From Acidisphaera sp. S103 (GTDB taxonomy: Bacteria > Pseudomonadota > Alphaproteobacteria > Acetobacterales > Acetobacteraceae), in assembly GCF_009765975.1 (NCBI RefSeq), contig NZ_LMUJ01000083.1:1-61956 (forward strand): a DNA stretch of 61,956 nucleotides, written 5' to 3'. Of this stretch, positions 44,646 to 55,706 are shown piece by piece (the stretch's first letter is position 1; each line of letters begins with the position of its first letter). Under the pieces are notes generated by a model. It worked only from the letters and a program-made list of their open reading frames with translations, made no database searches and was not told the DNA's origin. Both the position numbers and the translations under genes were made by a program.

Positions 44646-45209
44646 TTAATTGCCGGCGACGTGGACTACAAGCTTATCATCAGCACCGGGATGCAGAAAA
44701 CGTGCCGGATCGCCTTCGACCTCACCCAGCCATAATGGCCAATCCGCCTCGTCGAGCATCAGCGGCATGCGGTCATGAACTTTCGCCACGGCACCCGTCG
44801 CCTCGACTGTGATGCTGCAGTAGGTCCGTTCAATACTCCGATCCAGCGCAACGTAAGCTTCCCACAGACCGGCGATCGCCATCGGTTGTCCATCCCGCCG
44901 GGCGATCACCAAGCACTGATCCACGCGTCCTATGGTGCTTTGTTGATAACACACGCTGGCCGGCACAATCGCGCGGCGACGGCGGAATGCGCTGGCAAAT
45001 ATCGGTATCTCGACAACGGTCTCAGCCCGGTCATGGATCGGTCGCGGGGCAGTGGCCGGATCGGCCGTGTCGTGTGGCAACAGCCCCCAAGTCATCCAAT
45101 CCATATGGCGGACACAAGTGGTCGGGTGCGCGCGAATGACCTGGCCCGGACGCCCAGCGGCCTGCCCCCAGATCGATCTGCTTCCGTTCGCCTCCGGGTG
45201 TATTGCCAA
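44646..45209 (-). CDS. Diverged SRAP-family protein lacking catalytic residues
   Basis: This 187-aa frame starts at TTG 45209, the first possible start after an in-frame stop. The fold is recognisable from MTWGLLPHD, DRAETVVEIPIFASAFRRRR, AIVPASVCYQ and VHDRMPLMLDEADWPLWL. The N-terminal Met-Cys is absent, the Asn of N-A-R-A-E is Asp, and the Glu of the GFYEW segment is Gln (VCYQQ); only the His remains. It is unlikely to form the abasic-site crosslink in the known way. It may bind DNA or damaged bases, or partner the intact SRAP at 43912. It follows alkB by 35 bp. Confidence 0.75.
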   Translation of the reverse strand: MAIHPEANGSRSIWGQAAGRPGQVIRAHPTTCVRHMDWMTWGLLPHDTADPATAPRPIHDRAETVVEIPIFASAFRRRRAIVPASVCYQQSTIGRVDQCLVIARRDGQPMAIAGLWEAYVALDRSIERTYCSITVEATGAVAKVHDRMPLMLDEADWPLWLGEVEGDPARFLHPGADDKLVVHVAGN

Positions 45210-45244
45210 TTGCTGTTTCCGTCATGATCGAACGTGCCTCGTCC

Positions 45245-45846
45245 TCAGCTTCCCGATCCAGGCACAAAATTCCGGAACGTCACCGAGTAACGAAGTTGGC
45301 TGACCGGCGGAACACTGTGCTCCCACTCCCGCCGTGACGGTCCCCTTAGCAGGTAGGCTGAGCGCGGCTGCAAGGTTTGCGAAGCACGCTCCCAGTCAGT
45401 GCCGTCCTTGCGCCGGAGCCGCAGGGTGGAAGACGACGCCAACGACACGGCGATCACGTCCTCGAACATCGCTTTGTCACGATGCCAGCCGATGCCCGCG
45501 CCGGGCGCATATTCGTTGATGAGGATCTGCTGCAACCCCTCGGCCGGAAGACCCGCAAACGCCGCTGCCTGTTCACGCAAGGGAAGCAGAAACGCAGGAA
45601 CAGGCTCACTTTCCCGCAGTCGGCCGCCAGCAAAGTCATAGCGCCAGCCAAATGAGATCACTCGGCGGTTGCCGAAGAAACCATGAAACTCGAACGGCTT
45701 GAACGGCAGGTCCTGGAAACGATCGAGAAGCACGTGCTCGTCGGTGGGCGAGATCACCTCTTCCTGGTAGACGAAGCCCACCGGCGCCGTCCGCACGGCA
45801 ACGAACAGATCCGTTTGATCGCGCAAGAGACGTTGTTGCCCGCTCA

Positions 45847-45847
<1 letters not shown>
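45245..45847 (-). CDS. alkB: AlkB-like 2-oxoglutarate/Fe(II) dioxygenase (DNA dealkylation)
   Basis: This 200-aa protein starts at ATG 45847 in a TGATG overlap with dnaE2 (GTG 45850 is also possible). The double-stranded beta-helix ligands are seen: H122 and D124 in GWHRDK, H177 in EHSVP, and R186-x5-R192 in RYSVTFR, for iron and 2-oxoglutarate. The N-terminal lid region includes FHGFFGNRRVISFGWRYDF. It should remove alkyl groups from damaged bases by oxidation. Operon position beside an error-prone polymerase points to a DNA-alkylation damage response. Confidence 0.9.
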
Positions 45848-49088
<3,241 letters not shown>

Positions 49089-49092
<4 letters not shown>

Positions 49093-49364
49093 GCCTCATC
49101 CTCGGTGCGCTGGTGATGTCGGGTTGTGCTGGGCGCCTGTCCGGCCGGCCGCTTCATCACCACGAAGCCGGATGCCTCCAGGCAGACCCGCAGATGTTCG
49201 GCTGCGATCTGTGCCACCATCGGGCCCGCGACATCAGCGCGCTTGCGGCCCTTGAAGCGCAACGCGAATGACAGCGTCTCTTCGATCTCCTCCGACGTGG
49301 CCGGCCGTAAGGGCGCCTGCTCGGCAGCAGGAGCATCTGGTGGCTCTTGGGTATCGTCTTCCAT
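49089..49364 (-). CDS. Small protein heading the dnaE2 operon (91 aa)
   Basis: The ATG at 49364 begins [20 protein letters not shown]; longer starts lack support. The C-terminal half reads [20 protein letters not shown] and [19 protein letters not shown], an alpha/beta pattern. The stop overlaps the dnaE2 GTG start by four bases, so the two are translationally coupled. It occupies the place where imuB would be expected. No family recognised. Confidence 0.65.
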
Positions 49365-49459
49365 GATCCTGCGCCCATTCGATGAGGCGTAGAACATACT
49401 AAGAACATCACTTGAGAGTCGAGTCGAGAAACCCTCGGTGGTGCCCTTACCTGATCGGC

Positions 49460-49966
49460 AGCCCGGAGGCCAACAAAGCACCGCTACCGTCCAAGGCGGA
49501 ACTCGCATGGTGGTACCAGTTCTATTTCGCGACCAGCCGAGGCCGGGTCGGCTATGAAAAGTAGCGGAAGGCCTTCGCCAGGCTCATCTGGCAGACGGCC
49601 TCGCCGAAATGGAATTTCGATGCCGCGACGTTCGATCGCAGCGCGCAGGCCGTCAACAATGCTGACCATGTCAACATCGTCATCCACAACTATCGCTGGC
49701 GGATCGGTCTCACTGACGGCGAGCGGCAGTATGACGCGCAGGAGAAGCGGCCGGCGGAGGCGCCAGTCATCCACGTCCCGACGATCACCATGGAGGGCGA
49801 CGCGAACGGCGCACCGCATTTGGAACCGGCGGCGGCGTATGCCGGGAAGTGCGCGGGCAAATACGAGCACCGACTGATCAAGGGCGGCGTGGGACACAAC
49901 CAACCCCAGGAGGCGCCGCACGATTTCGCCCAGGCTGTCATCGACGTGGGCGCCGCCTGGTCGCCC
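49460..49966 (+). pseudogene. Alpha/beta hydrolase 3' remnant with TAG
   Basis: The frame reads IGSPEANKAPLPSKAELAWW and YQFYFATSRGRVGYEK, then TAG at 49562-49564 (family members have Tyr), then KAFARLIWQTASPKWNFDAA, NIVIHNYRWRIGL and GGVGHNQPQEAPHDFAQAVI with the catalytic His. It is the C-terminal two-thirds of an alpha/beta hydrolase. The nucleophile Ser part is missing. Confidence 0.7.
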
Positions 49967-49990
49967 GACCCACGCTGCGAGGAGAGTCCC

Positions 49991-50226
49991 ATGCAGTCCC
50001 GCCGCCCGCTCCTTCCACAATTGCTTGCTGCAGGTGCCTTGGCGGCGGGATGTCTGCCGGCCGTTCGCGGCGCCGGAATTCATTGGCATCGATGGTTGGC
50101 TCACACCGCGGCACCGTTGACCCTTGCCGACCTGCGCGGCAAGGTGGTGCTGGTGAATTTCTGAACCTATTCCTGCATCAACTGTCGCCGGGCAGCGCCA
50201 TCGACCCTGTCGCGTTGGCATCATTT
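49991..50226 (+). pseudogene. Thioredoxin-like (redoxin) gene, truncated by TGA
   Basis: ATG 49991 starts with a Tat-like signal (MQSRRPLLPQLLAAGALAAG). Then RWLAHTAAPLTLADLRGKVV and LVNF lead to TGA at 50162-50164, where family members have Trp, followed in frame by TYSCINCRRAAP. The CxxC of a DipZ/TlpA-type thioredoxin domain therefore lies beyond the stop. Further sequence loses similarity. A short secreted fragment may be made, without the active site. Confidence 0.65.
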
Positions 50227-50308
50227 CCTCGGGCCTCAATTATTGTTCTTGATGTGTTCGAGCCTTCGTTTAATGTCGGCTGTGCTGAAGGACAATCGGA
50301 GGAGGGAC

Positions 50309-50545
50309 ATGGCAATCGAATGTAAGCGATGCGGCGGCTCCACGACGCTGGAAACGGTGATTAAGCTACGGCGTGGCCTATTCGACTTCCGTGAAATCCG
50401 CTCGCAAGGCGCGTACTGCGCCACATGCAAGCTAAGCGGGTCAATCGATAACGCTGCCGGCATACAACGGCCGATCGCGCCCAAGCGTCAGCGGATTTTT
50501 GCCACTGTTGTTGCGCCCTGCGCTTGGCCGATCAGGCTGTGCTGA
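50309..50545 (+). CDS. Small zinc-ribbon protein (78 aa)
   Basis: The ATG at 50309 follows GGAGGAGGG. Two CxxC pairs (ECKRCGG and YCATCK) about 34 residues apart suggest a zinc ribbon. It is basic with no membrane segment. The next gene starts directly at its stop. Function unknown; it may be a nucleic-acid-binding accessory of the conjugation region. Confidence 0.5.
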   Translation: MAIECKRCGGSTTLETVIKLRRGLFDFREIRSQGAYCATCKLSGSIDNAAGIQRPIAPKRQRIFATVVAPCAWPIRLC

Positions 50546-50824
50546 ATGGGTGTAGTGCGCTCTTTTCGGTCCATGCCCGGCCACCCTCCTGGGATATCGA
50601 ACGACACAGTACTGACATCCGCGCCTTTGCAGCAAGCGAACCTGGCATGGCCCGGCACCGAAGAGACCTGCCCGAAATGCCATGGGCGGCGTCATGTCTA
50701 TTATCTGCACGCGGGCCAACGCGGTGTCGAAGTTGTCGGCGGCAAGCGCATAGCCTGCCCCGTCTGTACCGGCACAGGCTCCGTGCGCACACCGCTTCGC
50801 AGTACGACAGATCCCGTCGGCTAA
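50546..50824 (+). CDS. Small protein with DnaJ-type Cys motifs (92 aa)
   Basis: ATG 50546 lies immediately after the previous stop (TGA-ATG). It contains CPKCHGRRHVYY and ACPVCTGTGSV, a CxxCxG pair like the zinc-binding repeats of DnaJ, but only two of the four and no J domain. It is probably co-translated with the 78-aa zinc-ribbon gene. Function unknown. Confidence 0.5.
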   Translation: MGVVRSFRSMPGHPPGISNDTVLTSAPLQQANLAWPGTEETCPKCHGRRHVYYLHAGQRGVEVVGGKRIACPVCTGTGSVRTPLRSTTDPVG

Positions 50825-51577
50825 CGTCTCACTCAGGCCATTGCCCATGCCGGTGAGGTCATTCGATCGACCCGAAACACCCTGGACCGTCTACGACACC
50901 CAGAACAAGGCAGATGAAGCAATCAGGCGGAGAGCGTCAGTTGTTGGCCGACGAAAAGCGTTCCCGCTGTTTAACGGTGCAGCTCATTCAGCGTCCATAT
51001 CCTACTGCGAATACCGCGACTGAAACGCTAGCGCACAGTTAAAGCCGCTTCCTGATAAGCATGAATAGATTCACGCCTTCGTGATCCAGGACGCAGACCG
51101 TTTCTAGAAAGTATGGATTTAGGCGCTCGTGACCAAAAATTAACACAAGGGCAAGGTATCGCGACCCTGCCAAGGCCTCACCGTGCCAGAGTCTTAATGT
51201 ATTCCGCTCGCAAACCGTAATTTGATGTGTCGTGGGGGTGACCTAATGTGACACTTTGACAATCTAATGCGAAGTGTGCGCGCCGGCGGCGGTCGCTCGG
51301 CGGTTGCATTTGATCTCCCGGTTGCGCCCGTATGGCGTCAGCAGAACGTGCATACGAGCGGTGACGGATGATTGCATCTAGGGCTCCCCAGCTCCAATAC
51401 TTTTCATGCCTTAAAGCGGACACAATCATTATTTGGACACGGGGACCTCGTCTAGTCTTCACTCAGGAACACTTGCTCGTTCAGGGACAATCTCCGCAGT
51501 GCGCTGGCTGGATGAAAAACGCCCCACGTCGGCGGAGGGCCATGGCATGAAACTGATCGTTTGGAGGCTAGACAGTG
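50825..51577. other. 753-bp region without a convincing gene
   Basis: A few short open frames (for example 50841-51023) lack ribosome sites and recognisable sequence. No clear repeats, RNA genes or IS ends were seen. The promoter for the rightward conjugation genes may lie near 51420-51570. Confidence 0.4.
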
Positions 51578-52093
51578 ATGACGTTCCAATTCCTCACCGG
51601 GTGGCTCGACCGACAGTCCGTCTCCACATCCGACAACTCCGAAGAAATGGACGCGCCGACCTCCATTTGTCGCATCGAACAAGCGTGTGCGGCGTTTCAC
51701 ACCGCGCACAATTCGATCGTTGCGCTCACCGCGGGTCGCGACGAATTCGGAGTCAATGGGCTTCCGGAGCTTCGTGCGCGACGCGACGCGGCATTTGAGC
51801 AAGTTCGCGCGCACGTAGCGGGGACGAGAAGCGCCGTGCGGGCGAAGGTGCGGGTGCTGATCGTCATGCGGGATTGGTTTGCGGTGGAGAATCCAGATGT
51901 CTCCGCTTTTGCGATAGAAGTGGCCCTCGAGGCAGCAGCACTGCTCGACAACGATCGCGGCCAGGAGTGCGCGTGTCAGGAGACACAAGGAGAGACGGTT
52001 GCGCGTCAATCGCGCGCCGCCGGGCGCCGGAACCCGCTCGCGTGGTTGGCACGCTCATGGGGCAACGCAACGGATACGCCGTTCGCAAATTGA
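51578..52093 (+). CDS. Hypothetical protein (171 aa) before the conjugation block
   Basis: The ATG at 51578 has GGAGG about ten bases upstream. It is mostly helical and soluble, with HTAHNSIVALTAGRDEFGVN and an Ala/Glu-rich C-terminal part. It lies 37 bp before the DsbG-like gene in the same direction. No family recognised. Confidence 0.5.
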   Translation: MTFQFLTGWLDRQSVSTSDNSEEMDAPTSICRIEQACAAFHTAHNSIVALTAGRDEFGVNGLPELRARRDAAFEQVRAHVAGTRSAVRAKVRVLIVMRDWFAVENPDVSAFAIEVALEAAALLDNDRGQECACQETQGETVARQSRAAGRRNPLAWLARSWGNATDTPFAN

Positions 52094-52130
52094 GGATCCA
52101 GGATCAAGGCTCCTCAACTGGGAGCGAAAC

Positions 52131-53237
52131 ATGCGAGCCTTGCTTCTCTGCACGATCTTCGGCGCCCTCTCTGGCGCCGCCCACGCGGCGGCCCCGCGAT
52201 GCGCGTTACCGAATGGCGGTCCGATACAAGTCGCCGACCGGCAAACCCAAGCGGCTCCGGCTGCTCCAACGACGCAGGCAACCCCGCCTCAACCGGTTCC
52301 GCCGGTTGACAGCGCAGGTTCCGGAACTCTTCCAAAATCGCTGGCGAATGTTCCGTTCGTCCAGCACGTGGCGTCCGCCGGGGCGGCGATATCCGATTTC
52401 GGACCGTCGCACGGCATGCGCTCGATTGCGGCCCGCAACGGCGATCAGTTCATGATCTTCCAAATCACCCCGGATGGTCAGGCCGCGGTATCGGGCGCGT
52501 TGACCGAGTTGACGGCTGCGCAACTCACCGCCGCCGCTGCCGGCGGCAACGTCACGCCTCTCCCCAGCCAACATGGCCTGGATGCTCTGTTCGTGCGCAG
52601 CGGCGCGCAGTTCCAGGTGTTCTACATCACCCCCGACAAGGAGCGCGTCATCCCAGGTGTGCTATGGGACAGCGCGGGCAAGGACTTGACCCGCGACGAG
52701 GTGGCGAATGTTCCGGGTGCGATCCCGACCGTCACGGTTGGAGACGTGCCAGGCGGCAAGACGGGCGCCGAATCGGGTGCGGCTGTCGCCGCCCTGCCCC
52801 TCGTGCAGAAGGCGAGTTTCGGAACGGTCGGGTCGGCGTCGGCCCCACATCTGTGGATGGTGATCGATCCGCAGTGCATCTATTCGGTGCGCGCGTATCA
52901 AATGCTCCACCCGTTCGTGGAAGCGGGAAAGTTGCAGCTGTCGATTATTCCGATCTCGGTGCTCGACTACGAGGACAATGGTCAGAGCACCAGAAGCGCT
53001 CTGGCGCTACTCAGCAAGCCGCCGGAACAGCTCGTCTCGGCTTGGCAGGCGGGCAGCGTGAACGATCCGCCCAGTCCGGCGGCGGCGGAGCGGCTGCAGA
53101 CTAACAAGGCCATCGCCCAGGCGATCGGTCTGCAGGGCACGCCGACGCTTCTGTGGAAGAAGTCGGATGGCACCGAAGGCCGGACCGATGGGTTGCCGAC
53201 CAGCATCGACGCGCTGATCGCTTCGATCGGGAGCTGA
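52131..53237 (+). CDS. DsbG/TrbB-like periplasmic thioredoxin-fold protein
   Basis: This 368-aa protein starts at ATG 52131 after GGGAG. It has a signal peptide (MRALLLCTIFGALSGAAHAA), a Pro/Thr-rich linker, an N-terminal dimerisation-like domain and a C-terminal thioredoxin fold ending in QGTPTLLWKK (cis-Pro loop). The active-site position reads DPQCIYS: Cys249 is present, but the second Cys is Ser252. In I-type plasmids a DsbC-like protein (TrbB) sits near traX/traY. It probably folds or guards disulfide-bonded transfer proteins. The single Cys suggests reductant-trapping or a non-classical role. Confidence 0.7.
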   Translation: MRALLLCTIFGALSGAAHAAAPRCALPNGGPIQVADRQTQAAPAAPTTQATPPQPVPPVDSAGSGTLPKSLANVPFVQHVASAGAAISDFGPSHGMRSIAARNGDQFMIFQITPDGQAAVSGALTELTAAQLTAAAAGGNVTPLPSQHGLDALFVRSGAQFQVFYITPDKERVIPGVLWDSAGKDLTRDEVANVPGAIPTVTVGDVPGGKTGAESGAAVAALPLVQKASFGTVGSASAPHLWMVIDPQCIYSVRAYQMLHPFVEAGKLQLSIIPISVLDYEDNGQSTRSALALLSKPPEQLVSAWQAGSVNDPPSPAAAERLQTNKAIAQAIGLQGTPTLLWKKSDGTEGRTDGLPTSIDALIASIGS

Positions 53238-53239
53238 CC

Positions 53240-53794
53240 ATGCAGAGCTCTGTCGAAAACCGGCGTCCCCCTGCCGAGGAGACACCGCGGCGGCGGTCGC
53301 TCTTCGGCAAGCTCTTCCATGGAACGGGATGGCTTATGGCCACTCCGTTCGCCTGGTCGGGGGCCGACCGGATCAAACGTGGCTGGTCGTTGATCGGGGA
53401 TCTGTTCGGGCTGCTGCGTGCCGGCCCCGCACAGGACAAGCGCTTCAAGACCGAGGACAGGAGCGCGTTCGACCTGCAGGCGACGGCGTTCGGCTACGGC
53501 ATTCCGGTTCACCAGCTCAAGGCCCGGCTGGCGGCGCGCCAGCGGCAGACGGCGCGCATCGCCTACACCACGCTCGCTCTTGGCGCACTTTTTCTGGTCG
53601 GCTGGATCTGGCACGCGCTGTCGTCTCCTTGGACGGCCACGCGGATCGCCTCGGCGCTGTATTTCCTGCCGTTCTGCGCGGTGTTCTTCCTGGTGGCCTT
53701 CTACAATGCTCTGCTGAACTACCAGATCCGCTCCGGCAGGCTGGCGAACTGGCGCGAATACCTCGCAACATCGGACGACTTCTGGCCGAGCTGA
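53240..53794 (+). CDS. IcmV/TraX-like inner-membrane protein (I-type T4SS)
   Basis: This 184-aa protein starts at ATG 53240, two bases after the previous stop. A basic N-terminus (RSLFGKLFHGTGWLMATPFA) is followed by ADRIKRGWSLIGDLFGLL, a RSAFDLQATAFGYGIPVHQL segment like the conserved IcmV middle, two membrane helices (about 111-130 and 145-163), and the end RSGRLANWREYLATSDDFWP, typical of IcmV/TraX. IcmV works with DotA in Dot/Icm and IncI systems. DotA is encoded about 2 kb away on the other strand. Confidence 0.6.
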   Translation: MQSSVENRRPPAEETPRRRSLFGKLFHGTGWLMATPFAWSGADRIKRGWSLIGDLFGLLRAGPAQDKRFKTEDRSAFDLQATAFGYGIPVHQLKARLAARQRQTARIAYTTLALGALFLVGWIWHALSSPWTATRIASALYFLPFCAVFFLVAFYNALLNYQIRSGRLANWREYLATSDDFWPS

Positions 53795-53826
53795 ATTGAC
53801 TGCCCGGCGGGTCGCGGGCCGCCGCC

Positions 53827-54897
53827 CTACAAGCCTGCGATCCAGCGAAACAGCCCTGTCTGTGCGAGATCGTGCAGCGTCGTGACCATGAACAGCGACG
53901 CAAGGACCGCCACTCCGGCACGGGTCCCAAAGGCTTGGGCGCGGGCTGACAGCTTCCGGCGCAGCACCAGCTCGGCCGCGCAGAACAGCAGCGCGCCGCC
54001 ATCGAGGACCGGGATCGGCAGCAGGTTCATCAGGGCCAGGTTGGCTGAGAGGATCGCGATCAAGGCGAGCAACGGCCCGGTGCCCGCCCGCGCGGCCTGG
54101 CCGGTGAGTTGGGCGACGCCGACCACCCCAGCGATATTGTCCGAGCCTTGGCCTGTCACCACGACCTTGGTGATGCCCTGCACGGAGTCCACGATCGCCT
54201 GCCACGTCTTGCCGAAAGCCCGCTCGGCAATCTGAATGACCGAAAGCGCCTGATGGAACGGCTCCAGGCCGTTGATGCCGAGTTGCCCGATTGTCTTGCC
54301 GTCTTCCTGGATCGCTCCGGGGTCCGCAAACAGATCAAGCGTTTTGCCATCCCGTTCGATAGAGAAACGTATGGTTTTGCCGGGGTTGGCTCTTAGTCCT
54401 GGGCGCATGTCTTCGAATGTCTCGATGCGCTTGCCATTCATGGTGAGCACCCGATCGCCGACATGGAAGCCGGCGCGATCGGCCGCGCTGCCGGCGACGA
54501 CTGTGCTGGCAATCGGCAGGAAACCTGGCGCGCCGAACAGAGCCAGCAGCAAGGCGAATACCGCAATGGCAACACCGAAATTGGCCGCCGGTCCTGCCGC
54601 GATGATCGTCATCCGCGCCAAAAGCGACTTACCGGCATAGGAGCCGGGCCGAGCTGCGTCTTGCTCGCCCTCAAAGCCGACATAGCCGCCGACGGGCAGG
54701 AGGGAGAGGGTCCAGACCGTACCCCTGGCGTCAATGTGCCGAACGAGGACGGGCCCGAAACCGATGGTGAACCGCAGCACCCGAACGCCCAGGCAGCGCG
54801 CGGCGATGAAGTGACCCATTTCGTGGCAGACGATCAGGAGGTTGCCCACCAGCAATACGGCGGCGGCCGCACGGAGAGCGGAGATGATGTCGGGCAT
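53827..54897 (-). CDS. rseP: Site-2 protease of RseP type (M50 with PDZ domain)
   Basis: This 356-aa protein starts at ATG 54897. The first membrane helix holds HEMGH (H25, E26, H29). It is followed by VLRFTIGFGPVL and PVGGYVGF, one PDZ domain (about 120-205, VVAGSAADRAGFHVGDRVLT), and LLPIPVLDGGAL with the second zinc-ligand motif. E. coli RseP (450 aa) has two PDZ domains; the single one here is as in many alphaproteobacterial forms. A conjugation block is an unusual place for it. It could regulate a sigma factor or degrade leftover signal peptides of transfer proteins. Confidence 0.88.
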   Translation of the reverse strand: MPDIISALRAAAAVLLVGNLLIVCHEMGHFIAARCLGVRVLRFTIGFGPVLVRHIDARGTVWTLSLLPVGGYVGFEGEQDAARPGSYAGKSLLARMTIIAAGPAANFGVAIAVFALLLALFGAPGFLPIASTVVAGSAADRAGFHVGDRVLTMNGKRIETFEDMRPGLRANPGKTIRFSIERDGKTLDLFADPGAIQEDGKTIGQLGINGLEPFHQALSVIQIAERAFGKTWQAIVDSVQGITKVVVTGQGSDNIAGVVGVAQLTGQAARAGTGPLLALIAILSANLALMNLLPIPVLDGGALLFCAAELVLRRKLSARAQAFGTRAGVAVLASLFMVTTLHDLAQTGLFRWIAGL

Positions 54898-54961
54898 AAG
54901 GCCTCCTGGGAAGGCCGCTTCGCCTCCGCCGGGTGTCAGGGAAGGGAGAAGAAATGTTCGA

Positions 54962-55273
54962 TCAGAAGGTGCCGGGCGGGGCGTAGCGGCTTCCGCCGGA
55001 TGCCCCGGAGGCCCATGGGGCGAACTCGTAGGCCGGCCGGTCAGACTGGGAGGCCGGTTCCGTGGGCTTCATGATGGTGCCATCGCGGTTGAACACTGGG
55101 GGTGTCCAGGTCGCGTTGGCTTCGCCGTAGGCGGCGTAAGGGTTGTAGAGCGGGTTACGGACAGGCGGCGCCGGGGGCGCGTTGTAATCCTTGGCCGACC
55201 TGACATTCGGGCCGCCGGAGCACGCGGCAAGGGTGAAGGGGAGCAGGAGGAAGCAGACAAGGATGCGGCGCAT
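54962..55273 (-). CDS. Small lipoprotein of the conjugation block (103 aa)
   Basis: The signal peptide ends with the lipobox LAAC (Cys18). The mature part is short, Pro/Tyr/Asn-rich (NPLYNPYAAYGEANATWTPP) and without secondary structure motifs. By position it may be an outer-membrane anchor protein of the T4SS, comparable in role to small lipoproteins of I-type systems. No direct homology is claimed. Confidence 0.65.
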   Translation of the reverse strand: MRRILVCFLLLPFTLAACSGGPNVRSAKDYNAPPAPPVRNPLYNPYAAYGEANATWTPPVFNRDGTIMKPTEPASQSDRPAYEFAPWASGASGGSRYAPPGTF

Positions 55274-55328
55274 CGACGGTCTCCATGATGTGGAGCCTAC
55301 GATGCGCCGTCATGCTGCAAACGAGCTG

Positions 55329-55706
55329 CTACTCCTCGTCATAAACGGACCGATAGGTCTCGGGACGCAGTTCACGAAGTGAGCCTCGCAACAGCCTTAC
55401 TGTCGCTTTGGCGCTGGCCAGCTCCATCGTCAGTCTTTCGGTCTGAGCTACAAGGGCAGCATTCGTCGCTTTCAAGTCGGCGATATCCCCATCCTTGCCC
55501 GCGAGTGCCCTATCTTGAACATCGGCCAGCCTGTTGGCGTCACGCAGCAGCGCATTGTAGCGGTTCACCAGGTCGTTATATTGGTTACGCCAAGCGGCGT
55601 CGTTCGCCGTCGCCCTGCTATTGTCTCGCGCCCGATCGAAGCTATCGAGCACTCGATACAGCGATAGCTGCTGGCTCAGCAGGATTGCACCACCTAGATC
55701 AGACAT
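55329..55706 (-). CDS. Coiled-coil protein downstream of dotA (125 aa)
   Basis: ATG 55706 overlaps the dotA stop by eight bases. Residues about 25-110 are a long helix with heptads (YNDLVNRYNALLRDANRLAD, then IADLKATNAALVAQTERLTM). No membrane segment or signal. It is translationally coupled to dotA. It is probably a cytoplasmic accessory of the T4SS; function unknown. Confidence 0.6.
   Translation of the reverse strand: MSDLGGAILLSQQLSLYRVLDSFDRARDNSRATANDAAWRNQYNDLVNRYNALLRDANRLADVQDRALAGKDGDIADLKATNAALVAQTERLTMELASAKATVRLLRGSLRELRPETYRSVYDEE

Noticed and set aside
45031..45267. Alternative Met-Cys start (MCLDREAED) for the SRAP-like protein
   Set aside because: It is in a different frame, overlaps alkB and has no SRAP similarity after the first two residues.
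50841..51023. 60-aa open frame
   Set aside because: No ribosome site and no recognisable features.
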